In this document: positions 35,233 through 47,400 of the stretch, in pieces
Position numbering within the stretch: the first letter of the stretch is position 1
How the letters are laid out: every line of letters begins with the position of its first letter
NCBI GenBank assembly: GCA_014529385.2
Contig: CM043945.1
Location: forward strand, 146,237,741-146,301,740
Length of the DNA: 64,000 bases
Source: Adiantum capillus-veneris
Taxonomy: Eukaryota > Streptophyta > Polypodiopsida > Polypodiales > Pteridaceae
Reading direction: 5' to 3'
The notes under the pieces: model-generated
What the model saw: the letters and a program-made list of their open reading frames with translations, nothing else
The model's database searches: none
What the model was told of the DNA's origin: nothing
Program-made: the position numbers and the translations under genes

Positions 35233-37962
35233 TGTGAGATCCCCACCCCGTCGTCTCAAACGACGAATCTGATGGTAAACCTGGTGGCCACTAGATCTAC
35301 ACTAGAAGCAAACAAAGTGGTTTATGGTTCATCTAGCGGATGATCTCTCATCACAAAATGAGTTAAGTTCGAGCCTACTAGCATCGAGATCTAGTTCCAT
35401 CCCGCAGAGGAAGCGTGATTAACTTATCTAGCGATCCTAAGACCCACCTTCCAAGAGGAGAGAAGTCCCGAGTGCCTTTTTCCCATGTTTTAGAGGCATG
35501 TACACTCGAAACTTTTCCGCTCTAGGTGCAATGAGTAATACTAGCGTCAACTTATAGAACTATGGGGACAGAGAGTTCCCGACTAATCGGGACCACCCTT
35601 CTCTCACGCATTGGCAACCCGAGCCAAGCCCCCATTTTCCACCCCATACTCACACTTCCTTTTTGTTATCTAATTACTACCACACATGGTTGTTCAACAC
35701 ATAAGTTCAACCAGTATTGCAAAGCGGCACCAAGAGTGTAATTCTAGTAAAAATCCACTAAAAAACTCATTCATTTAAATTTCCAATGCTCTGGAGGCAC
35801 GAAATACCCCAATGAGTGTTTACTCCACCCGTTGTCGCCTAGTTGCCCATACAACTAGGTTTTCAACCGCTTAACCAGTAGTCGTGGACTTCCACCGCTT
35901 AACCAACAGTCGCGGATATCCACTGCTTAACCAACAGTCGTGGATTGGAGAGCCCTTAACCAGGAACTCTAGCTCCTGCGAATAACTTCGCGAGCTGCCC
36001 CCTATGATTAAGAGGGGGTCCGGACTAGATCAACATTGGAATTGAAAATGAACTAGCTGAGCTAAAATTTTCCTAGCAACCAATCTTTCCTACTTTAGAC
36101 AGTATATTCCGAAACCATTCTTTCCTACTTGAGTATACAATATAACTAATTTAAATGCCATGGTTTCTGTTGATTTCCAACATGTTGGGGAATGTGTTTT
36201 TCATCCTACCTTATTGAATGCAATGTTGCTTTAACAAACTTGAATTAAAACTTGACCTACTTCCACAATTTCCTCGTCATTGCTCTGTGAGATGGCCGGT
36301 ACTTGGTCGACCATGGGAGCTTTTCCCTTTCCATTAGTGTTGCTTGTTCCAGCCTTGCGGTCTTGGGAACCACCGAAACGAGTTCTCTTCACAGGGGCCA
36401 TTTTATACTCACTACTTAGATTGACAACTTGGTAAAAGAGGAGCTAATATTGAAGAGCAACATACGACCAAAATGACAGATTAGTTTCAATAATCAAATC
36501 CCTTTATACGAGAGGTTTGATTACGTCAAGACATAGAGATTTTTGATAGCACCTTACTTGTTCTATGGGAATTGGCCCTAAGGTTAATTACTTGGCCTAT
36601 ATAGTTAAGAATTTTAGGTTTCTTCTCAATCTATTTACTAGAGATGAGTTTGGCATGCTTAATCACTTCCTAATGCAAGTAGAGGTTTGCAGATTTACCG
36701 TTTGCATAGGTGAGAGGGTTTCTCCCTTCCTAGTGATTAATGATGGATTAATTTCACTAATTATATCCTAGTCTATGAGGTAATTGATTCTAATTTAGTT
36801 GTTTAAACATTGTGTGGCAATAGAAAGCATTTGATCGTGTCTACCTCGACTTGTTCTTAATTACAATGGTGACTAGCGGTTGATTCCTTAATAATGCATT
36901 AATCTATGATTAAGAAAGACTAACTGCTTTCATAATTACTAATTAGATTAATATTTATGCAATACATCAATGATACGGAGAATTAGAGAGTATCCATTGA
37001 GTAATTTAGCTAGGGTTATGCACAATAGATGCGGGATTAAGAGAATATTGGAGAGAATTGCAACAAGCATGAATTAAATTTGATATTACCGAGATTAGGC
37101 TGAATTCCTCTCGAAATTCTCATGCAATGGACTCGTTGAGATGAGAAATGGGCAGCACTTTCCTCGTTAGCTCTTCTTCCGAAGACTATGTCTGCGGGCA
37201 GCACCTCTGCAAGGTTTGTGTGTGTGTATGAGTGTGTGTGTATGTACTTAGTGTGTGTGTGTGTGTGAGCATATATATGTGGTTGTGTGTGTGTGAGCAT
37301 GCTCTTATATAGGCTCACAAGATGAAAAATTCGAATTTGTCTGCTATATGCATCTGGAGGAGTACTCACTTCATGCATGGCAGCTCTAGTTGCATACTTA
37401 CCAAGTGTCCCAACCTGCTCTAGAGCTCACTTAGTTTCTCTCTCTCTTGCATGGAAAGTAGCCCACGAGCCCTGTGAGTGTGTGAGGGCGCCCTCTACCT
37501 GCCATATCAACTCAGCAGTTCCCTGGAGCCGGTTCCCACACAGCTCCCGAGCCTCGGTGCCTCCCCGCATAACCTTAAGAATTTTTTTTTTTAATCCTAG
37601 ACGGGCAATTCTAATCAGATTTTGATGCCGAAACTTGCTATGCTAAGCTAGAACTAAGGTGCATAATCCGGAGTATCTGCCATATTTAGCAGCCCCCGAC
37701 GTCCGAAAATGCATTTTTTGTAAATTTCGGTTATGGGTGCAGTTTGTCGAGACGATCAAAACTAGACGGGTCGGGGGACCAAAAACTTACTATTTTTGGA
37801 AATTTTCCACAAAAATTATTTTAATTCACTTTTGGAAGCTTGATGACATTCTAAACATCATGGCATCCACAGATTTTGGAAAACTAAAAATAGTAACTTT
37901 TTCCATTAGGATTGTTTCATGGTACATTGGTGTTCTACTAGCTCGGGGTCGGGGACCTTATA
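35233..37962 (-). repeat. Array LTR 4 (terminal)
   Basis: Begins TGTGAGATCCCC and ends GGGACCTTATA, where C to T has altered the normal CA end. It is followed by the GTTTG half of the target duplication and then by the unrecognised coiled-coil gene. No internal region follows. Confidence 0.88.
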
Positions 37963-37967
37963 GTTTG

Positions 37968-38770
37968 CCATACCAATAGCATGGTAGGCAATTCTTGTGA
38001 GAACTTGAGGTGCTCCTAGATATGTTATCTTACCCTCTTTCTTTGTTCCCTCTAGTGTGGATAGAACATACAGTGCGTGGTCGACTTTAACACTTGTGTA
38101 AATGTGGTCGCAACTGCATGATTGGGTGTCGTGTACCTTGGCGGTCTCTTTGCGAGAAACTGGAAGTGTTGGTGGTATAATCTTGCTAATTCTTCCACTT
38201 GCTTCTCGATAAGATCAGCAAATGTTGCAGCAGTGGTTTCCTTGGTGAATGTACCCCCTGTCTTTCTATCTTTAGCTCTCATCATCATCCCTTCTGTCGG
38301 TAGTTTGAGAGCTTCGACCATGATCTCTTTCGTAATTACCACCCGACCTTGTTTCCTTGCTGGTCAGAGATTTGGGTTGTTCCATCTTCCTTGATTATGG
38401 ACCGGAGCTCATATGCTTTCTAAAAATCCACTCCACATGGCTCTTGTTCATAGAACTCTCTAAACCCAAGCCTTCTGTTAGCTTCCTTTTTCTCGAGTTT
38501 TGCTACGACATCATAGACCTCTTTTGGTAGAAGTTGCAATTCCGCCTGATGTCCTTCTTCACTTTTGAATCTACCTGTGAATATTGTGGTGTTGTTCTCC
38601 TCCAACTATTTCTTTGACAGATAGGTCACTTTGGCTGTTTTTACTGAACTGGGGTCCAATTGATATGGTGGTAGCTCTTGCAGCTTCTCCTTTTGAGAAA
38701 CCCTCTTCTTGGCCTTGTTTGCAGCTTGCATGGCTCGTGTTAAGTGAATAGAGTGTCAAATTTAGCATAT
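37968..38770 (-). pseudogene. Unrecognised coiled-coil gene, 5' part
   Basis: Minus-strand frames with stops: KQGQEEGFSKGEAARATT; EGHQAELQLLPKEVYDVVAK and RRLGFREFYEQEPCGVDF; then EIMVEALKLPTEGMMMRAKD, FADLIEKQVEELARLYHQHF and FLAKRPPRYTTPNHAVATTF; then GKITYLGAPQVLTRIAYHAI, which runs to the array boundary. Skipping the array the frame goes on in phase at 22029 (NLPPCPNQ), so both parts are one gene. Function unknown. The style (LKLP, YLGAPQVLTRI) is reminiscent of long gag-like frames of plant retroelements, but I cannot name the family. Confidence 0.45.
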
Positions 38771-41700
38771 TTGACAGATTTCACTCTGAAATGTCCTTCA
38801 ATCTGAATTGCTGACAAATTGAGTCCAATTTTCTTCACATCAATTTTTCATGCATAGATACATAAAAACATGTAAAGATCAAAATCATGAAGTCCAAACA
38901 AAAAATTGCAACAAAAGTAAATAATCATGATTATTTACAGCTAAGTAATTTTGTCAAATTTTTGCAAATTTGGCGTGATAGGCTTGAATTATATATCAAT
39001 TAGATACGCTAAGTGAAATATGGGCTCATTTGGGTGCATAGGGTGAGAATGGTGCCAGATTTAGGCTTTAGGTCTCTGAAACAGTAGATGTAAAGGAATT
39101 TTGAGATTTTGAGCTCCAAAATTATTCAAACAGCTTGGTTAGTGGGCTTAGGACATCATGTACTTTGGTCCCATGATGGAAAAGATGCAATTTTTCCCAT
39201 CTTGGCAAAAAAGTAAATAATCACGATTATTAACTTTTTCATCAAAATGAACATTTTTTGGTGCAACTTGGTTCTAGGGATGGTGTAAACCTGTGTATGT
39301 AAATGAGGTGATTTGGATCAAAAAATGTGACTCATAACTCAAAATTTGGCTTGCAAGGACTTCTTTGCGTCTTTTGGCAATTTTCGAAGTTATAATTGAT
39401 TAGTCAATGAACGTAGAGACTTTGCTTTGTATTATGATCATTTTGGTTCATTCTTGAAATTTGGAATGTAATAGGTGTGTACAAGTGATATGTGAGGTGA
39501 TGATACAATTTGAAGCCAAAATTTTGTTAAAGTAAATAATCGCAATTATTTATAGCAGTCAACTTTTTCTTGCAAAACTTGAAAATTTTGACCTAAACAT
39601 GTTCTATGCACCTAAAACAAGTCCTAAATTGAATTTGGTAAAATTTGTTTTTGCCGGTATCACTTCATGCTTTGTCAACTCTGAAATCACCGATTTTTGT
39701 GACTACATGGCCTGTAGAGTTGGTCAGTCATTTTTGAGGCTATGTACTTGTCCGCAACATAGTCCTGAAGCAACTCATCCAATATTGGCCCATTTGGAGT
39801 TAGTTTGAGCTCGTATGAAGAATTTGATGCTTTGTAGCCTTCGAGCAGTGTTCTACTTTTCGAGGGTCTGGCTTGATTGATTTTATGAAACCAATCATAT
39901 ACATTGTGTATAGACCTCGTATGTAAGTTGTCTAAGGAGTCAGAATCCAATTCTGGCATCTGCCAAAAACCTAGCTTTGCTACTTGGGACCCTCTCGACC
40001 CTTGCCAAATGATCAACTACTAATGTAGAAGTGTTCTATCATGTTGGGGCTTGCTACAGTTCAAATCTCATCCGATTTGGTTGAGTTGACAGGCCGCTAT
40101 GGTTGATTTTTGGTCGTAGGTCTTCGTGCACTACTCAGAGTCTATGGTTTTTTCCAGGGGTTTAGACTAGCTATCGGGTGTACAAAATGGATCATTGATA
40201 AGTATAGAACTTACCCCTCATGTCTCGTGTGAGATGGTGCTGAAAACAGGCATCTGTGGACTCCCAAAAATGCGCGCGAAGAAGGTCTAAACGATCTCTC
40301 TCCAAAGGCAACAAGTGGAAATGAGGTGATTTTAGCCTACCTTGGGTATCTATACTCGGACTTCCCAAACCATTTTCCCCCAAATTCCTCTCTTAATCCT
40401 ACTAGGCCATGAAATCTATGCTGTACTCAAAAATTTCCCCAATCGGATTCCTGTAGCTCATTTTGCAAGAATTCTGCAAAAGTGGGCCTGGCCGCCTAAT
40501 TTAGGCTTCCCAATTCCATCTGCCGATTTGATTGAAAGTTTTTGTGCCTATCCCCCTTGTCTTTTTTATCATCAGCGTGTCTTCATTTTTTCCATCTGAG
40601 CTCCTTTGCTATTTATTATTAAATTTTGACCTGTTTATTGAAAAAATCAAAGAAATTAACAAAATGCGCTAAAAAAGCAAAGTGAAAATCCAATAATTAA
40701 GAAAATCCATTGAAAAACATAGCTTCGTTGTTTTTTGTTGGATTTCACCATTTTTAAGTCTCAATATCAAGAAAAACGATTAAAAATAATTAAAAAGGAC
40801 TACTTTTTAATGATTTTTTGATAATATATACACTATTTACACTCATCACAAAGATATCATTAGTTAATTTTCCTCTGTTGATGAATTATAAGGGCATTAT
40901 TAGGTAATTTTGCAAAAGAATTACACGTTAACATCAAACTTTTTCCTCCCTCTTCAAACATTGCCCTTAATTTAATTACTTAGTGCCCTTCCACCCCTCC
41001 TAGATGGCGTACTCCGGGACGACTGTGTGCATGGGTTGAACAATCGTGTATATACATAGCCATGGCTGGATCTACCATACTTTGAAGATCAATGCAGTTC
41101 AAACCATTATGGTGTGCAAGAGTTGGGTCTTGAGTAATTACTTCAAGGGTTTCTGATGTCGAGGCTTTCTGATGCGTCTTCCAAAGAGCAAATCTTGTAG
41201 CTTGTGTGCACTTTGCTTGATTGTACCCTCAGGATGCTTTAACACGCTGATTTCCTGAGATGTTGGTATCAGTTTTGACTGTTGTCAAGCTTTTATCCAC
41301 CATTGATATCTTGGCTCGTCTTGGTTAGAATGGTGTGGTTGAGTTTTCTGAGACTTAGCTCTCCATTGCTTGATCGGTTTTCCAGTTTGAGGAGAAGATA
41401 AGTGCTCCTACTTCTTCCAAATCCATTTTGTGTTAGGTTCCTTGCTCAGAGATGCTCATCTCTGTGTTTTGAACCTTGGACCGTCTTTGGTACTGTCAAC
41501 GATGTTTTGGGCATCCAGATTTGAATCGGCTTATCCTTAAGCTATGCTTTCGGTACCCAAATTTTCCTGACTCCTTGCATGCTACTTGTAGCATTTACTC
41601 ATTAGGAAATTTCGGAGGTCATTTGGAGGGCCTTCTAAGAAAATGTATTTTTCGCACTCTCTGTCTGGAAAATATGGCAAATAATAGAGGTGGGTCTGTC

Positions 41701-41997
41701 ATGGTAAAAGTTCAAAAAGTGTACTTTAAGTAGATTCTTTATCCTTCTAAACATTTGTCCGTAATGATTGAGGGATAATCTTCTTTTCAGTTGCATTGAA
41801 TGAACCTCGTCAACATGGAGGGAATGAGGCTAACATGGAGGGACGAAGCCGCAGCTGCCTATTCACTTTTCATTAAACCTGCACCTTTGGCTAATGGCGC
41901 ACTCCTCAAATGGCACAAATGTTACGCAGAAACAAGACAAATATCACCTTCACATTGATTTGGACAACGAGTACCAACCATTGATTAAGCGGAGTAA
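38771..41997. other. Long AT-rich intergenic region
   Basis: No recognisable gene over 3.2 kb. Noted inside: three palindrome-type motifs (see separate entry); a minus-strand frame at 39687-40016 (DSLDNLHTRSIHNVYDWFHK) without recognisable domain; and AT-rich stretches at 40600-40930. A possible upstream exon of family X copy B (WRDEAAAAYSLFIKPAPLAN) is readable around 41833-41940 but unproven. Confidence 0.5.
38917..39553. repeat. Three copies of a 22-bp palindromic motif
   Basis: GTAAATAATCATGATTATTTAC at 38917-38938 is a perfect palindrome (22 bases, given here as two 11-base arms: GTAAATAATCA and its complement). Near-copies are at 39213-39234 and 39532-39553, about 300 and 320 bp apart, and a shorter match is at 18670-18685. 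The role is unknown; it could be a transposon terminal motif or a protein-binding site. Confidence 0.6.
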
Positions 41998-42106
41998 AGC
42001 AAACACACATATACCGACATGCTCAAAGCTCAGGAAGCTAAACACATAGATATCTGGACGAGAGGCTCTCTCTATCCTAAGAATCCAATGACTAATGCGT
42101 CTCCAG
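41998..42106 (+). pseudogene. Family X copy B, N-terminal piece before the gypsy insertion
   Basis: The open plus-strand frame SKHTYTDMLKAQEAKHIDIW and RGSLYPKNPMTNASP runs up to the 5' LTR at 42107 and continues in phase at 52851 (AFFNTTSLLTFAG). It aligns with copy A (VDLWVDTFIYPNDRL). An in-frame TAA lies at 41995-41997, so either an exon border or decay ends the upstream side. Confidence 0.65.
42103..42106. repeat. Left target duplication CCAG of the gypsy element
   Basis: CCAG before the 5' LTR is repeated at 52851-52854 after the 3' LTR. Removing the element and one copy restores the family X frame exactly. Confidence 0.85.
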
Positions 42107-43410
42107 TGATGGGGGCTTTTCACAAGCCAAGCTCCCATACCCCACTTCTCTCCTCCCCACCCCATGGAAACCTCCTCTTAGGGAGGGAGTGATAAAAAGC
42201 CATTGGAAAAGTAAGAAAAAAAATAAAGTATGATTATGTAAATATGTGAGAAAGGTAAAATAGGCCACCTCGTGCCTGCGGGGCAACCCATCCCCACCTT
42301 GCCTCCTTTTTCTTCACTGTTGTCCCGCCGTGTGTCCCTTTTCCTCTCCTCCACTCAAAAGGTCAACTGCCTCTCTCTTCCCCTTGTCCTTTCTCCTTTC
42401 TCTCTCCCCTCAAGCTACCCTACCCCTCACTAATAATACATTCTAACTCACATGCCACCTCTCCTATCTTCCAAAACAGTATACCCCACCCCCCATTTCT
42501 CTCTCTTATCATATCCCATGACCCAAATATCCCTCTCTCTCTCTCTCTAAAGGGTGCCATGTCTCCTGTCCTGTAGCCAGATAACCTCCCCCACACTCAC
42601 ACACACTCAGTTTCACTGAAAAAGGTGCCCACAGACCCATCCCCACCCGGTGGTTACCTGATTTTTCTTATGTTCACACACATCTGCACACAGATTCACC
42701 TCTGAACACACTCCCCTCTCTCCCCTCTTGTAATTACTTTATTCTCCATGTCACCTCTCTTTTTTCCATTCACCCATCTCTCCCTCTTAGTCTCTCTCAT
42801 GAGACTGTTGTTCTGGCACATTTACACACAGCCAGACAAGTGGGGCGCACAGTCACATGGCCTGTGTAGATAATGATTTCTTCATTTCTAAATTCTAGAA
42901 TTTCTCCCCCCTCCTCCCCTATATAAAGAAGGGTCACCATCACACTAAACACACACAACATCACCAAAGAGTACACTATGCACTGTGTGTGCCTAGTGCA
43001 CACACACACACCCACACCCACACCCACACCATCACCATCACCGCAATCACCATGCTCATCTTGAGCATGACCTCTACACCCTTGGGCTATGGAAGATGAA
43101 GGGCGGCTAAATGAAGGATGATGGCCATAACCCTCGTGCGAGTCTTCGCCATTAGCTCCCACCTATCCGCCATGTGCTCTACCACTCTCTCCCTTATCTT
43201 TCCCCTACCCTATGCTCCCCATTTCATCGCCTTATTCTCTAAATAAAGCTTGAGGTTTTGTGAGTATGTTTCTTGCAATGTTTTCCCATGTGAGGTGTGC
43301 GGAATCGCCACCTAGTCTTGTGTTTGGAGTGAGCTTGTGTATGTGTGAAGGGTGTGTGGACTCGCCATCCTTCTGTGATGCCTAAGTACTAAGCCGCTAT
43401 ACTCTCTCTC

Positions 43411-43444
<34 letters not shown>

Positions 43445-43658
43445 ACTTGATCTTATTGCCCTTCCTCTTCATGATTACTTCCAAGCATCCATCTCTCTTG
43501 GATGAAAACTTTGTTATGGTGGTGTGTTGTTTACGTCCTAGCCGCTCAAGCTAGGTGGTGCCCCCTGTTTGCTTTACTATGACAGGCTTGAGGCGCGCCA
43601 TTCGGTCCACGGTGTTTTAGAGGCCGTCGGGGGTTCGGGGTTCGCTTTGCTCCCGTCA
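42107..43658 (+). repeat. 5' LTR of the gypsy element
   Basis: TATA-like CCTATATAAAGAAG at about 42918-42931. The U3 is C/T-rich with CA-rich patches. A CT microsatellite (43397-43444) lies near the 3' end. I see no standard primer site in the bases after 43658 (TTTTATGCGTCCACTGACG), so the priming tRNA is not assigned. Confidence 0.93.
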
Positions 43659-44485
43659 TTTTATGCGTCCACTGACGATATTTTCATGAAACCCTTCAGT
43701 TTACAAGATTGAAATCCCTAAACTATTGTGAATGGATGAATGGATAGCAGGATTTTCTAATTGGATGACAGAAGAAGAAGAGCTCCAAGCACAACTAAAC
43801 GAACTCCGCATCTCCATCGAAGCTCGAGTGCCAGGCATAACGGTAATCGATTTACAGTGGGGGAGTCAACCAACACGCCAAACCCAATAGATATACATAG
43901 GCCTGGTGCCAAGAAGAAGAAGGAGAAGGTCGAAACCATGTCCGAAACCTACAACCAACCCACAACAACAAAATGGAAGCAGCTTTGCACAATAGAGAAT
44001 CAACACTATTCTACTTTGAGAATCGAGTAACTCAAGTCACCGAGGTAATTATCACAGTCAGATTCCAAGTCGCACCTGATGCTGCAACACAGATAACGGA
44101 AGCATCGACTCACACTCTCAGTAGAGAAACTAGGGATCTACTGAGTTTGTTTCAGGAAAGAACACCACCCTCTCCCACAAGCTTGGACAGTGACTAAGCA
44201 CCTATAAGCTTCACATGAATCAGTACAACCTACCTCAAGACAAATCACACATACCAACACGTGTACGCTCAATCAAGGTAATACTGGACTTGAAGGCTCA
44301 CTACTAGCACGTCATTGACACCATGCTGGGTGGGGAGCGGTTTTTTGAGGTTCTGGCATCAGATCAGCCATTTGTCTTACCTTTGGTACAAGGCAATGTA
44401 CCGTTTGAAGTTTTAATATATGTCCTAGTATAAGAGGGTATACATGCCTCCTTGTAAAGAAGAAAAAACTTTTGCAAGTTAAGCA
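43659..44485 (+). other. Gypsy untranslated leader
   Basis: Sequence between the 5' LTR and gag. Short frames (for example 43761-44030 and 43973-44197) are hydrophilic and without recognisable domains. The region resembles the long leaders of Tat-type elements. Confidence 0.5.
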
Positions 44486-47400
44486 GTGTGTCTTTCTAGC
44501 TCTCTCTTAGTAATCATGGCAAGTGTAGCATTTCCAACATTTAAAGGAAATAAGGGGGAGGATTTGGTAACAGACTTCCTAGATGACTTTGAAGTAGCAT
44601 GTGTAGTGAGCAACAAAGATACAGATGAATCCTGGGTTAGAATCTTTAAGCATCTCATGAAGCGAGAAGCTAGATCATGGTACAATGCACTTCCACAAGC
44701 AACCAAGGATGACTGGGAGCCCTTAAAAACCGCTTTTAAGAGGCGCTTTGGGGGAGGTACCACTTCAGAAAAGTTGTGGGACAAGTTGAGAGACTTGAAG
44801 CAGGAGGGTCTTTTAGAATATGCCACCTATGAGTCCAAATTTGTGGATTTGTGGGAATGGTGGGTTGAGTCATTGGCAAGGGAGAAAGCTGCACCCGATT
44901 TCCTAAAAAAAGATCGGTTCACGCATGGCTTATGGCCGCTTCTCAAGGAGAAGGTGAAAGGTAGATTCCCGGCTACGTATGAGTTAGCCGTTGAGATTGC
45001 TCGCCTTAAGGACAAGAAGCTACGAATGAAAGCCAAAGAAACCGAGTCAACAGAAGCAGGAACATAGTGTCGACCAGCAACTACGACAACCACCATTCCA
45101 CCACCACCACCGGCTCTTGGGGTAAGAGATGACCAACAAGATATGTTGGCCCATATTACTGACCAATTGCAAAATTTGTCTGTCCACTTAACACAGCAAG
45201 GGAGGAGTCAAGAAAGAGATCAAGACCTTGGAGGAGCACGACGACAAAACAGGGAGTATCACTACCAGAACTGCGGAGAAGACGGTCACGATATGTACTA
45301 CTGTCCCAAACCACGACAAAACTATAATAGAGGAGGTAGGAGGAACCAATTGTCACCCCCTAGAGAAAGAACACCCCCACCCCGAGCACCAGCCCCACAA
45401 ACACAAATTCTACGTCCACCCCAGACACCACCACAAGCATCTATCCCACCTCTTCCACCAGCACCACCACCTGATCGCCCTGTAAACATCATAAGGCTAG
45501 AAGAGAAAGGAAAGTCCGTAGTAGTGGATCCACCGAGAGCAAAAGAGAGGGACAAGGGTAAGGAGAAGATAACCTTTTTAGAACCACTTGAATCCATGAC
45601 TGTGAAAAGAGCTAGGAGGGAGAAAGCTACACAATCAGATGGTGAGAGAAGCATGAGAGGAGAGACTAGCAAGAGGCCATCCAGGCCACGACGGAAATTG
45701 GGCATCACCAACTTCCAGCTAGTGTAAAGTTCTAAGCCCTATGATCTAACATTGGATGTGGCAGAGCAAGGACCGAAGGTTACATGGCCACAACTGCTAC
45801 ATCTTGCACCTAAAGTAAGGCGACAATGGTCCAAAATGGTAAGTACAAGATGCTCGAAAACAAAGGTAGCCGGAGCAATTTCAAGTTGCAACATGAACGA
45901 CATCCTTCCAATTGTTGACGTAAACATAAAAGGAAAGAGGGTTGGAAACACCTACATTGATGGAGGTGCACAAATCTGTGTAATGAGCGAAGCTATGATG
46001 CTTCAATTAGGGCTCGAGGTTGACAGGCCTTCTCCATGCAAGGCAAAGATGGCAAACAATGCAAAAGTAAAGTGTGTGGGTGTGGTAAGTGCCGTGAAAA
46101 TAAAATCTTTCAACACTGAGGTAGAGGTAGATGTTTTTGTAATGCCTACTAAGGGGGAGGGCTATCCACTAATCTTGGGAAGGCCATGGTTGATGGCCAT
46201 GAAGGAAAAACAAGACTGGGGTATTGGCCTTCTACGCATGACCGGTAAGAAAGGGGAGACAATCTACTACGACATGAGGATTGGCAAGCAGAAGCAAATG
46301 AATCTGGAAACATCGGCAGATGAAACCAGTAGCAAATCTTCCACTTTTGAGGGGGAGACCACATCCACCGACGAAAGTGACAGTTCCATTGATGTGATGG
46401 GTATCATTATGAAGGATCCACAAAGGGTAAGCACAACTGGTGATCCATCACCAAAAGGGCAACCCAATGAAGAGGAGAGCAAATCACTTGGCCTAGGAGG
46501 AAGTAGGTTGAAGGGTATGTTGTCTACGGAATTAACACTTGAGGAGAAAGATAGTTTTTTGCAAATGTTGATTGGATTTTCTAACCTGTTCATTGACAAC
46601 TATGAAAGAATCACAGGCATTACAGTGGTGGAACATCATATTAAGCTGAAGGAAGGGGTAAAACCAGTTGTGCAAAAGCTACGACGACTGGGGGTCATAC
46701 AAGAAAAGGCACTCTTGGCCGAGGTAAGGAAACTGCTGGAGGCGGGATTCATCTATCCCGTAGAAAACTCAGAATGGGTGTCACCCGTAGTGGTGACGCC
46801 TAAAAAGAATGGTAAGTGGAGGGTCTGTGTTGACTACAAACCACTAAATGCAGCTACAAAGAGAGACCTCTTTCCTCTCCCTTTCTTGGATGAAATTCTG
46901 AATGAAGTAGCGGGTTTTGAATGCTATACCGTCTGTGATGGTTATTCTAGATACTTTCAAATACGCATAGCCTTGGAAGATCAGCTAAAAACCACTTTTA
47001 TCACGCCATGGGGTTGTTTTGCATACAAGGTTATGCCATTTGGTCTCACGAATGCACCTGCCACATTCCAAAGATATGTCACATATGTTTTTCAACCGTT
47101 CTTTGGAACATCCATAAGAGTGTTCATTGATGATTTTTGTATATATAGCTCCCGTATTTCACATTTAGAAAAGGTAACTGAAGGTTTGGCCAGGTTGCAG
47201 AGCCTAGGTGGGCAATTAAATGTAGATAAATGCCACATTGAGGAGAGTAAAGTCATTTTACTAGGCCATGAAATTTCAGCAAAAGGTATCAACGACGACC
47301 CAAGTAAGGTGTCCGCACTCATAGCCCTACCTTCACCAACGACCGCACGTCAACTGGTCTCTTTTCTACAGAAGGTGAGGTACTTAAGTATATTCATACA

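Larger units (their letters stand above)
22035..37962 (-). mobile_element. Tandem array of a gag-only LTR retrotransposon (4 LTRs, 3 internal regions)
   Basis: 15.9 kb made of LTR-internal-LTR-internal-LTR-internal-LTR with a period of about 4.4 kb. LTRs (2.7-2.8 kb) lie at 22035-24802, 26446-29237, 30876-33592 and 35233-37962. Internal regions (about 1.64 kb) lie at 24803-26445, 29238-30875 and 33593-35232. On the minus strand each internal region starts with an iMet-type primer site (TGGTATCACAGC) and ends with a purine tract (GTTGGGGAGGA) before TGTAAGGTC, the start of the next LTR. Each carries only gag with a CCHC knuckle; no protease, reverse transcriptase or integrase fits. One target duplication flanks the whole array. 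This fits a TR-GAG or LARD-type non-autonomous element amplified by unequal recombination between LTRs. Confidence 0.9.

Noticed and set aside
42797-43162. Minus-strand frame with a Gly-Val repeat, repeated at 51813-52166
   Set aside because: Both lie at the same place in the two gypsy LTRs, on the antisense strand, and the repeat is a CACACC microsatellite.
45322-45711. Minus-strand Gly/Val-rich frame
   Set aside because: It is the antisense shadow of the Pro-rich gag spacer of the gypsy element.
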